Shown in pieces: positions 56,997 through 64,000 of a DNA stretch of 64,000 bases. Location: contig BMSM01000001.1 of assembly GCA_014649155.1 (NCBI GenBank), forward strand, positions 1 through 64,000, in the 5' to 3' direction. The notes under the pieces are model-generated. The model ran no database searches. It was not told the DNA's origin and saw only the letters and a program-made list of their open reading frames with translations. Within the stretch, counting starts at the first letter, position 1; every line of letters starts with the position of its first letter. Origin of the DNA: Streptomyces griseoviridis. Lineage in GTDB: Bacteria > Actinomycetota > Actinomycetes > Streptomycetales > Streptomycetaceae. The position numbers were made by a program, and so were the translations under genes.

Positions 56997-57872
56997 TCAG
57001 TCATCCAGTTTTAGTTCCGGCGTAATAGAAGATGGTTGGATCTCGCGGTAAACAGCGAGAGGAATAACCGAGACAGCCGGCCAGCTCGGCGCTTCACTCA
57101 GACCCATTCTCTCCATCTCTCTACTCGCCTCCTGAATCATTTTTTCGAGAATTCGGCGATTCATGCGCCCATCAGTAAAGGAGTCTTGCAGTGTCTCGGC
57201 GATTCTCTCGAAGTGGCCCTCGGAGGAGGTAGTGTCCCTTCGGGGGATCCTACTGATTGTGGCGACTGTAGTCCAATCTTGCGGATCAGCTCCCAGGCGA
57301 GAAAATAGAACTTCCTTTTCTCCGGCAAGGTAGCGGCCGGGATCTGCGATTACGCCTGAATACTGGCACTCCCATTCTTCTTCGCCGCATGGGTAGACGC
57401 GCAGCGTCAGATGGTCACCATACATCGACCGCACAATCTTGGCCATGTCCACGGAAAACGACTTATCCTCGCTGAACTCATCGAACGCGGAAGCGGAAGC
57501 GGCGAATGAAGCAGGGTAGACAATGGCCGTCGGGCCGGTTACTCGAATTAGCGAACTGGGTCGCAGCGCTTTATGGATGCGCCCACGATGCCAGTTCTTC
57601 GATCGTGCCGATACTTCACTCACATCGAGAATCATTTGAGAGTATTCGGCAACCTCCTCCAACATTGCGACGTGAAGATCGGCGAGAGATCTAACCTCTT
57701 GTTCGTTTGCTCCTTCTTCATTCCTGGGACCGTCTATTCCGGCGAGTGAGGCGTTCCAGCGCTGCGTGCGTTCTGACCGCCTCTCCTCGGGGAGTCCGGA
57801 GGACAGTTGGGCGAGCAGTGTGCGTACCCTCGGAGTGTCAACATAGAGATATTCGCGGACACTGGTTTTCAT
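56997..57872 (-). CDS. DUF6414-like protein, element cargo
   Basis: 291 residues from ATG 57872 (MKTSVREYLYVDTPRVRTLL). The start REYLYVDTPRVRTLLAQLSS and the central LIRVTGPTAIVYPASFAASA resemble the DUF6414 family; the body is mixed alpha/beta with no signal peptide or membrane helix. VRSMYGDHLTLRVYPCGEEE and CQYSGVIADPGRYLAG are further islands. GC content and codon use are clearly lower than in the neighbouring core genes. Divergent from the gene at 58029. No activity is known to me for this family. Confidence 0.65.
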   Translation of the reverse strand: MKTSVREYLYVDTPRVRTLLAQLSSGLPEERRSERTQRWNASLAGIDGPRNEEGANEQEVRSLADLHVAMLEEVAEYSQMILDVSEVSARSKNWHRGRIHKALRPSSLIRVTGPTAIVYPASFAASASAFDEFSEDKSFSVDMAKIVRSMYGDHLTLRVYPCGEEEWECQYSGVIADPGRYLAGEKEVLFSRLGADPQDWTTVATISRIPRRDTTSSEGHFERIAETLQDSFTDGRMNRRILEKMIQEASREMERMGLSEAPSWPAVSVIPLAVYREIQPSSITPELKLDD

Positions 57873-58028
57873 GCAGATTTCTCTTTTCGCGGCCAAAACA
57901 GGGGGGTGCTGAGACGGTGAGCTGTGATCTGGTTAGCTGAAGTCGGCGATGGAGTCAAGCTTTGGCCATAGCTGACTTGTGGGTGGCTGAAGGCTCTCCC
58001 GGATGGCCGAAGAGGGTAGAGTGCCACC

Positions 58029-58937
58029 ATGTCTCTGAGTGCCGAAGAGCTTGCTCTTCTTGAGTATGTGTACGACCAGGTAGATCGCGACCTTGGGAAG
58101 CGTGTGGATCTTGAGTCGGCTCCTTTCGCTCCCGGTCTCGTAGATGTTGCTTCGCGCCGTTTGATGAGTGCGGGCCTGATTGAATTGGCCTCCGTGGTGG
58201 GTGATTTCAGAATCACCCACCGTGGACTGAGTCTTGTTTCCGATATCCGCACGAGGCGCAAGAATGGCCCTGCTCGCACCGCCGACCTCCGTCTCTCGCT
58301 AGTGCTTTGGCTCTATGATCGATACTTGGATGGTGGCCAGCCTGATAGCACTGCGGAGTTCCTTTCTTCGGACCGATCCTGGTTCCTCGGGAAGCGTTTC
58401 TCCGAGCGAGAACTTTTGCAGGCAGTCAAATATCTGAAATCCACTGGCCTGATCGAGGGGCTTGAGATTGACCAAAAAGATCATTTGATTAAGCCTGCCC
58501 TGACCCCCGTAGGTGTGACCTGTGCAGAAAGCGAGAAGTCGGTGTCAGAATTCCTGCAACCTCCCGCCGCTAGTGGCGGTACCACTTTCAATGTCAGGAT
58601 CGAGGGATCGCAAAATGTTGCAGTTGGCACTCAATCGGATTTCACTCAAAACAATACGTCCGGTATTGATCCGGCGGTCCTTGCTCGGCTGACGCACTTC
58701 GCAACTGCTGCCCGTGAAGGGCTTCCCTCGTATGGTCTTGACGAGTCGAGACAGGTAGAAGTGGAGCAGATCGCAGGAGAGTTGGAAGCAGAGGCTACCG
58801 GCGACGCTCCCAATCGCGGACGTCTTCGCCGACTGACGGATAATCTCATTGCGGCCTTGAGTCCCGCAGCTGGGTCCGCACTAGGCGGGATCGTCACTGC
58901 GCTGGGAGAGCAGGCTGCGGCAGCCATCGGAGGCTAA
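58029..58937 (+). CDS. Winged-helix protein with an amyloid-like central motif, element cargo
   Basis: 302 residues. Residues 1-75 resemble a winged helix (LLEYVYDQVDRDLG, ASRRLMSAGLIELASVVGDF). A second helical repeat of the same type covers 85-170. Residues 187-209 read FNVRIEGSQNVAVGTQSDF then TQNN, a Gly/Asn/Gln-rich beta motif similar in layout to bacterial amyloid-signalling or RHIM-like motifs. The C-terminus (277-302, SPAAGSALGGIVTALGEQAA) is a Gly/Ala-rich hydrophobic helix that could insert in a membrane. Low GC. It has no close family known to me. The domain order suggests a sensor plus signalling motif plus membrane effector; this is inference. Confidence 0.6.
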   Translation: MSLSAEELALLEYVYDQVDRDLGKRVDLESAPFAPGLVDVASRRLMSAGLIELASVVGDFRITHRGLSLVSDIRTRRKNGPARTADLRLSLVLWLYDRYLDGGQPDSTAEFLSSDRSWFLGKRFSERELLQAVKYLKSTGLIEGLEIDQKDHLIKPALTPVGVTCAESEKSVSEFLQPPAASGGTTFNVRIEGSQNVAVGTQSDFTQNNTSGIDPAVLARLTHFATAAREGLPSYGLDESRQVEVEQIAGELEAEATGDAPNRGRLRRLTDNLIAALSPAAGSALGGIVTALGEQAAAAIGG

Positions 58938-59373
58938 TCGTCAGGTACCTCGTGTACGGCATCTGGTGGCGCTCATCAAGTCGGCTGCTAGCTCAGGTGG
59001 GTGCTATAGCCATGCCCGCTGGGAGGTGGGCCGCCCATGGAGCGCTACCAGGCGTGCCTCGGTTCCACGGCGCTCATCATCTGGCCTGTAGACCGCGAGG
59101 GCTCGTTCAGGCAATGGAGGCTCAGCGCCGGGCCGTCCCTGGGCCGTCCGACGCCCCCCCCGGGGCCACTCAACGACGCCCGACAGTGTCAGTCGAGCTA
59201 CAGCAGTCAGCCGCGAACCCCCAGGTCACGGGCACGCTGCCATACGGGTCACTGCCCAAGGCTGGACGTCAGGCAAGATGGGGTGTTTCTGCCAGTTCAG
59301 CGTCAACGCCCGAGCGTCATCGGGTTCAGTCGATTCTCCCCTGCTGCCGACGCCTGACTGGCAGGATCGACAC
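58938..59373. other. Junction between the two modules, with att block 2
   Basis: No gene is convincing; short frames here are out of keeping with neighbouring genes. GGGCCGTCCCTGGGCCGTCC (59131-59150) recurs at about 63136-63159 ahead of att block 3 in slightly changed form, so homology extends left of both att blocks. Confidence 0.5.
59221..59286. repeat. att block 2 (internal)
   Basis: CCAGGTCAC at 59221 and the core GGCAAGATGGGGTGT at 59272-59286, spaced exactly as in blocks 1 and 3. It splits the element into a left (int-xis-rep) and a right module. Confidence 0.85.
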
Positions 59374-60153
59374 ATGGGTTCAGTCGTCGACTGGGCGCCG
59401 GCCGCCGCGGGAGCAGCAGCAGCTGCTGCTGCCCTCTACTCGTCGGTTAGAGCTGCCCTCGGGTCGTACAAACGGGATGTAGCGGAGAACCGTCAGCGCT
59501 TGCAGCGAGAGCTACAGATCTCGGCCGATGGCAGCGTCGCCATCCGTGAGCCTCAAGTTGACGCGGAATCTGAGGAAACCGGCGAAACCGGACGCTCCGC
59601 CACCACGCACAACACGTACTACAACATCACACTTGATCAAGCAGCCGCTGCGGAGGACTTGCGAGCCGAGCGTGAGGAGCAGACCTTCTCAGTGCTCCTG
59701 GCTGACTACTATGCACATGGTCTGACCCAGGCGCAGCGCAGCTCAATCATGAGTCTCACCTTCTCCGGTCTCGGCTGCCTCATCCTCTTCGTCGGCGTGG
59801 CTCTGGCGATCTGGCGCTCAGAGACAACTGGCGAACTCTACGCAGCGATGGTCACGAACGTCACGGGCATCGTCACGGGCGCTGTGGGTGTGCTCTTCCA
59901 CAGACAGGCACGAGGAGCGATGGACCACCTGGCAAGCCAGACGAAGCTTCTGCGCCAGGACATGCGGTCAGAGCGCGGTACTCGCAACGCCATTCGACTA
60001 GTCGACGACGTGGGTGATCCAACGCTGAAGGGTCAGTTGCAAGCAGCTCTGATCTTGAAATTCTCAGATGCCACACTGCCCAACGCGACAGGGAAGTCCA
60101 CCCAACCAGGCATCCCCACACAACATGCGAATGGCGAACAGATCGCAACCTGA
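59374..60153 (+). CDS. Two-TM protein resembling the TRADD-N-associated membrane domain
   Basis: 259 residues. An N-terminal hydrophobic Ala-rich helix (residues 8-22) is followed by a basic coiled coil (KRDVAENRQRLQRELQIS), a linker with THNTYYNITLD (78-88), and a domain from about 103. That domain reads LLADYYAHGLTQAQRSSIMS, TM1 LTFSGLGCLILFVGVALAIW (129-147), a short loop, TM2 (156-174), FHRQARGAMDHLASQTKLLR and NAIRLVDDVGDPTLKGQLQA. This layout matches the 2-TM membrane domain described with bacterial TRADD-N death-like proteins. ATG 59374 is weakly supported by AGGAT. Likely a membrane effector of a conflict system. Confidence 0.72.
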   Translation: MGSVVDWAPAAAGAAAAAAALYSSVRAALGSYKRDVAENRQRLQRELQISADGSVAIREPQVDAESEETGETGRSATTHNTYYNITLDQAAAAEDLRAEREEQTFSVLLADYYAHGLTQAQRSSIMSLTFSGLGCLILFVGVALAIWRSETTGELYAAMVTNVTGIVTGAVGVLFHRQARGAMDHLASQTKLLRQDMRSERGTRNAIRLVDDVGDPTLKGQLQAALILKFSDATLPNATGKSTQPGIPTQHANGEQIAT

Positions 60154-60786
60154 ACCCCGCGCCCGACCGAGGTAACGCCCAACACCGGTCGCAATCCCGC
60201 TGCGTGTCTAACTGCGTGACAACGCCGACAGACAGCAGCGGACAACCACATACGCCTACAGACCATCGCAGCAGGTGAGAGGCACACCAGCCCAAGGCAG
60301 CGCCGCTACGCGAGTTGCTTCGGGACGAAGAGGTCGCTCCGTCTTCGTGAGCCGCATGACCGACGACGCCCCGGCTTGTCCTGAATGCAAGACGAGCGCC
60401 CTCCCGGGCCGTCCTCGGGCCGTGGAAGGGCGCTCAATGGTGACCAACGTCGACAGGTGTCGACAGCTCAGCAGCAGGTCAGGACGTTGATCGATTCGGC
60501 GGCCGCAGGTCACGGCCGCCCGTGATCAGTTGTGGCTGTACTGAGCGAGTAGCATTCGGCGCCCAGCCAGCCCCAACAAGAAGCAACGTGGCCGAGGTCA
60601 GTTGGGGTGCATCGAGACACACGCGCACCTGCTCCGTCGTCGCACCCGCCGTCGTGGCTGACTGTCGTTGGCTGAGGTGCAGAACCCGAGCCCGCTCGCC
60701 ATAGCGGGAGGCAACCCGGTTACTGCCCGGGCCGCCTCCCGCTGGCGACGTGGTGCCTTGACCGATGTCCGGCTCTTGGTTGTCTC
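60154..60786. other. Gene-free stretch in the right module
   Basis: More than 600 bp without a gene I can support. It ends in the long hairpin at 60697-60747. Tracts such as GGGCCGTCCTCGGGCCGTGG (60407-60426) echo the repeats before the att blocks and suggest old recombination. Confidence 0.45.
60697..60747. terminator. Long hairpin after the small-protein gene at 60787
   Basis: Arms AGCGGGAGGC (60703-60712) and GCCTCCCGCT (60734-60743) are perfect; they are extended by CGCC/GGCG outside and by ACCCGG/CCCGGG inside. It lies 40 bp beyond the stop codon of the minus-strand gene 60787-61083. Confidence 0.65.
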
Positions 60787-61083
60787 TCAGGAAGGCGCGA
60801 GTTTCGCCAGGAGGTGGCCGCGGCTGTTCGCTACGCGCAGCACATCCCCCAAGGCGCCAGCCAACCGGGCCGCGAGGAGAGCCATGTCTTCCTCGTCGTC
60901 GATTCCTCGGTCTTCCAGGATCTCCAGGGCTTCCTCTCGGAGTTGGGTCGCCGCCCCAAGTTGCAGGGCCTCGATGTGGTCTGCCAGGCGGGACACATAG
61001 CCGTCGCGGTCATCGGTGCTTAGGTAGCACGGCCTGCCTCCCGGTCCTGACCACGGGAGAAGCCTCAGTTCGTCCTGCGTCAT
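60787..61083 (-). CDS. Small hypothetical protein of the element
   Basis: 98 residues, acidic and helical: MTQDELRLLPWSGPGGRPCY, YVSRLADHIEALQLGAATQL, LEDRGIDDEEDMALLAARLA. No family function known; similar small proteins occur in Streptomyces integrative elements. ATG 61083 chosen; a TTG precedes it by one codon. Confidence 0.6.
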   Translation of the reverse strand: MTQDELRLLPWSGPGGRPCYLSTDDRDGYVSRLADHIEALQLGAATQLREEALEILEDRGIDDEEDMALLAARLAGALGDVLRVANSRGHLLAKLAPS

Positions 61084-61132
61084 CAATGCTGTGCCTGCCT
61101 CTCGATGGCATCGGCGTCGGATGTCTGGCCCC

Positions 61133-61324
61133 TCACTGCTCTGCCTCCGTCAGTTGACGTTCCTCAGGCATGGAGTGGCAGGAGCAGTCACAGGCTTCGT
61201 AGATCACCGGGATGTCGACCGGAGCTAGAGCCGGAGAGGACACCGCGCACTCGCGGTGCGTGCCGATCCGGCAGGCAGTCGATCGGTAGGGTGCGACGCC
61301 CTGAGTGGGTTGGAGGCAGGACAT
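61133..61324 (-). CDS. Small Cys-rich protein of the element
   Basis: 63 residues (MSCLQPTQGVAPYRSTACRI to QLTEAEQ). Four to five cysteines in the pattern C-x6-C and CDCSC suggest a metal-binding fold: CRIGTHRECAVSSP and YEACDCSCHSM. Its ATG overlaps the stop of the upstream gene as TGATG (61322-61326), so the two are coupled. Confidence 0.6.
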   Translation of the reverse strand: MSCLQPTQGVAPYRSTACRIGTHRECAVSSPALAPVDIPVIYEACDCSCHSMPEERQLTEAEQ

Positions 61325-61638
61325 CAGCGGACCCCTTGCAGGAGCCATCGCGCATCGGCTGGCAAGTGGGCAGCGACAACTACCGCTTGCTGTCGTCGTG
61401 TACGCCTTTCCCAGGCCAGCACGTACGGGCGGACGAGTGCGTTCTCCTCGCCGGTGAGGCCGTAGTGGTGGCCCGCGTGGTCGAGAGGTCGGCGGAGCGC
61501 GACCGTCGGCGTCTCGGTGGACGCGGAGGAGGCAAGGGGAAGCGGTGGCCGGGGAGGCCTGACGGGGCGGCGGTGCCTGCCCTTGGAGAAGTGCCGGCCT
61601 CTGGTGAGGGAGAAGGCTCGGCGGATACGGTTGAGCAC
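61324..61638 (-). CDS. Small basic hypothetical protein of the element
   Basis: 104 residues. An Arg-rich N-terminus (MLNRIRRAFSLTRGRHFSKG) and a conserved core GEENALVRPYVLAWERRTRR, a phrase met in many Streptomyces element genes of unknown function. Coupled to the downstream Cys-rich protein by TGATG. 12 bp behind gene 61651. Confidence 0.62.
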   Translation of the reverse strand: MLNRIRRAFSLTRGRHFSKGRHRRPVRPPRPPLPLASSASTETPTVALRRPLDHAGHHYGLTGEENALVRPYVLAWERRTRRQQAVVVAAHLPADARWLLQGVR

Positions 61639-61650
61639 GCTGATCAGCTC

Positions 61651-61929
61651 CTATCGCTGATGGCCCGGTCCCCCGACATCGCCCGTCGCGGGGACCGCTT
61701 TGCGTACGACCGCCCAAAGGGTGCGGCCGTTCAGGCTGGTGACGTGAAGCCCGAAGCGGTCTGCTTCGGCCGCTGCTACCAGGACCTCCCGCCAGGACTC
61801 GGCGGAGAGTGACTCCGGTATCTCCGCCTTGACCGTCGTGTGCCGGACGTGTTCCTCCACATGCGTGGTGAGCCCGGCGGCCGATAACCGCGCTGCGATG
61901 GCCTCCGCGCTCACATCTGAAGCAGGCAC
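61651..61929 (-). CDS. Small hypothetical protein divergent from the GntR regulator
   Basis: 92 residues from GTG 61929, which has GGAGG 7 bases upstream; an ATG at 61956 without a ribosome site is less likely. Reads SAEAIAARLSAAGLTTHVEE, then ESWREVLVAAAEADRFGLHV. Compact alpha/beta. First of three adjacent minus-strand genes, probably repressed by the GntR protein from the shared promoter region. Confidence 0.65.
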   Translation of the reverse strand: MPASDVSAEAIAARLSAAGLTTHVEEHVRHTTVKAEIPESLSAESWREVLVAAAEADRFGLHVTSLNGRTLWAVVRKAVPATGDVGGPGHQR

Positions 61930-61967
61930 AGGGCAGCCTCCGTCACCGACGATCACTTTCAGTGAAG

Positions 61968-61998
61968 CTAGTTAACTAGATTAGGGCTAGTGGACTAG
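61968..61998. promoter_or_regulatory. Twin CTAG palindromes, likely GntR operator
   Basis: CTAGTTAACTAG (61968-61979, perfect) and CTAGTGGACTAG (61987-61998, imperfect) are 19 bp apart centre to centre, on almost the same face of the helix. They lie between the divergent GntR gene and the small-protein genes. CTAG is rare in this genome region, so the cluster is notable. Confidence 0.7.
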
Positions 61999-62007
61999 AT
62001 TTTCTAC

Positions 62008-62763
62008 ATGCCTGAGCAGCCGCCCTACCTCCGCATCGCTGACGAACTCCGCCGGCAGATCGCGGAGCACGTGTGGGAGCCGGGAGACCGCCTGCCCTCA
62101 CGCGCCCAGATCGGCCAGGAGTTCGGCGTGGGTGAGAACGTGGTGCGGCGGGCGCAGGAGTTGCTGATCTCCCAAGGTGTGCTGGAAGGCCGCGCTGGAT
62201 CGGGGACTTACGTCGCTGAGCCCCGGCAGCGGGTACGCGTCGTCCGCTCGTCGGCGCGTGAGCAGCCCGCCGGGTCGCCGTTCCGTGCGGACATGAAGGC
62301 CGTCGGCAAGCTGGGCGACTGGGAGAGCCGGACCGAGGCCAAGGTGCCGGCTCCGGCGGACATCGCGGCACGGCTTGGCGTCGGCGAAGGCGCGCTGTGT
62401 GTCCGGACCGCGTACGAGTTCCTGGCCGATGGCCGCCCCGTGCAACTGTCGACGAGTTGGGAGCCGTACGACCTCACCGCCGGCACCCTCGTCGTCCTCC
62501 CCGAGGGAGGGCCGCACGCCGGGACGGGCGTCGTGAACCGCATGGCCGCCATCGGCGTCACCGTCAGCCACGCCGTCGAGCAACCCGAACCCCGGCAGGC
62601 GACCGCCGAGGAAGCGTCGTTACTCGGCATCCCGAAGGCCGCACTCGTCACGCACATCAAGCGGACGTACTACAGCGACGACGGGCGGCCGGTCGAGACG
62701 GCGGACATCGTCGTGCCTGCCGCCCACTGCGAGATCGTCTACGAGATCCCGATCAACCGGTAG
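62008..62763 (+). CDS. GntR/HutC-family regulator, KorSA-like
   Basis: 251 residues. N-terminal GntR winged helix: YLRIADELRRQIAEHVWEPG, DRLPSRAQIGQEFGVGENVV, RRAQELLISQGVLEGRAGSG. C-terminal UTRA domain: VCVRTAYEFLADGRPVQLST then EASLLGIPKAALVTHIKRTY. Equivalent to the KorSA/KorA repressors of pSAM2-type elements, which hold back replication and transfer genes. ATG 62008 lies 10 bp after the twin CTAG palindromes, which suggests autoregulation. Confidence 0.85.
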   Translation: MPEQPPYLRIADELRRQIAEHVWEPGDRLPSRAQIGQEFGVGENVVRRAQELLISQGVLEGRAGSGTYVAEPRQRVRVVRSSAREQPAGSPFRADMKAVGKLGDWESRTEAKVPAPADIAARLGVGEGALCVRTAYEFLADGRPVQLSTSWEPYDLTAGTLVVLPEGGPHAGTGVVNRMAAIGVTVSHAVEQPEPRQATAEEASLLGIPKAALVTHIKRTYYSDDGRPVETADIVVPAAHCEIVYEIPINR

Positions 62764-62827
62764 GACTGCCTCGCGTGGGTCGCTTCCGCGACCTATCGGT
62801 GCCCGTAGGCAGGGAGCGGGGAAGGCA

Positions 62828-63097
62828 TCAAGCCCCGGGCACACGCGTCGACGTCCACCAGGCCGTGACGCGGTACGCCATCCCGTCCACGTCGTACGGC
62901 TGGCTCAATCCGAAGTGGTCGGTCAGCTCACGATGGAGAAACGCGCGGATCTGCCCCCGGTCGGCGCCGCCCCTCAGCCGGTCGAGGACCGGGCCGATCA
63001 TGCAGCCGTACTCGTCGTCCACGGAGTCGGCCACGCCGATCGGGTCCCACTCGTTGAGCAGGCGCCGTAGATCGTCGTACACGTCCGCTGCTGTCAT
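62828..63097 (-). CDS. Small hypothetical protein
   Basis: 89 residues: VYDDLRRLLNEWDPIGVADS, VDDEYGCMIGPVLDRL, FLHRELTDHFGLSQPYDVDG. The NEWDPIGV phrase recurs in many actinobacterial small proteins of unknown function. Convergent with the GntR gene and 230 bp from the ettA start. Confidence 0.7.
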   Translation of the reverse strand: MTAADVYDDLRRLLNEWDPIGVADSVDDEYGCMIGPVLDRLRGGADRGQIRAFLHRELTDHFGLSQPYDVDGMAYRVTAWWTSTRVPGA

Positions 63098-63223
63098 GGC
63101 CGCAGGATGTCATGGCCCCTGAGTGATCGCTCCTGGGCCGTCTCTGGGCCGTCCAAAGGCGCCCGAGGCCGATCGACGGCGACCGGCAGTGACAGACGAC
63201 AGTCAGGCGCTCGCCCAGGAACC

Positions 63224-63289
63224 CCAGGTCAAAGCCCTCCCCGCGAACACGTTTCCTCCCAGGCCTAGCGGTACGGCAAGATGGGGTGT
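63224..63289. repeat. att block 3 (right end, directly upstream of ettA)
   Basis: CCAGGTC at 63224, core GGCAAGATGGGGTGT at 63275-63289, same 51-base spacing as blocks 1 and 2. Forty bases separate it from the ettA start codon, so the insertion replaces the leader or promoter-proximal DNA of ettA with the element's copy. Confidence 0.85.
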
Positions 63290-63328
63290 ATCTGCCCACT
63301 GCCTGATTTAGCTGCCGGACGGTTTCTC

Positions 63329-64000
<672 letters not shown>

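Overview
The window is high-GC (about 72%) actinobacterial chromosome, almost certainly Streptomyces. The diagnostic content is a rodlin pair, four chaplin genes, a tyrosinase with its caddie protein, a DynA/DynB-like GTPase pair and SsbB. From memory the order matches the S. coelicolor chromosome around SCO2683-SCO2727 (ssbB, dynamin pair, chpG, melC, chpF, polysaccharide genes, chpA, chpD, rdlA, rdlB, acyl-CoA ligase, mmsA). That synteny is recalled, not searched.

Layout. 1-2.5 kb: the end of a copper operon (copA-like ATPase cut by the window edge, copZ, a CsoR-type palindrome), a glyoxalase pseudogene and a small HTH gene. 2.6-6.1 kb: inositol catabolism (iolC, mmsA) separated by about 0.75 kb of GC-rich minisatellite. 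6.3-15 kb: an amino-acid permease, an unusual secreted-hydrolase/ABC-ATPase fusion with its permease, a divergent SDR/TetR pair and an AMP-forming acyl-CoA ligase. 15-34 kb: an aerial-surface region. Rodlins rdlB/rdlA and chaplins chpD/chpA lie on one side, chpF, two secreted proteins, the tyrosinase pair and chpG on the other, and between them a minus-strand exopolysaccharide operon (glycosyltransferases, phosphoglycosyltransferase, O-antigen-ligase-like protein, MurJ-like flippase, deacetylase, Wzz-like protein, CelD-like protein) plus an ATP-grasp gene and a secreted glycosidase. Several of these genes carry sequences like sigma-BldN promoters.

34-43 kb: a DUF2087 regulator and a D-2-hydroxyacid dehydrogenase, then a decayed integration hotspot at tRNA-Arg(TCT). 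The tRNA 3' end with its flank is duplicated as 66-bp direct repeats 3.7 kb apart. The area holds broken genes (VOC, beta-helix, alpha/beta hydrolase, IS630 transposase, tyrosine integrase, ATPase fragment, LLM monooxygenase, HNH nuclease, truncated HAD), a MITE-like element and one intact quinone oxidoreductase. 43-53.5 kb: core genes again (DynA/DynB-like, SsbB, a thioester-domain sortase substrate, a three-gene LEA/holin-like stress operon, a secreted tripeptidyl-aminopeptidase-like hydrolase).

53.7-63.3 kb: an integrative element of the pSAM2/AICE type inserted just upstream of ettA (ABC-F), which is cut by the right edge. Three matching att blocks (53.7, 59.2 and 63.2 kb) split it into two modules. 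The left module has int, xis, a frameshifted repSA-like gene, a nested inverted repeat and a divergent pair of lower-GC cargo genes (DUF6414; a protein with a central Asn/Gly/Gln motif). The right module carries a two-TM protein resembling the TRADD-N-associated membrane domain, three small proteins in a row plus a separate one, a GntR/UTRA (KorSA-like) regulator with twin CTAG palindromes and another small protein. The cargo genes are the best candidates for an undescribed conflict or defence system; that is inference.
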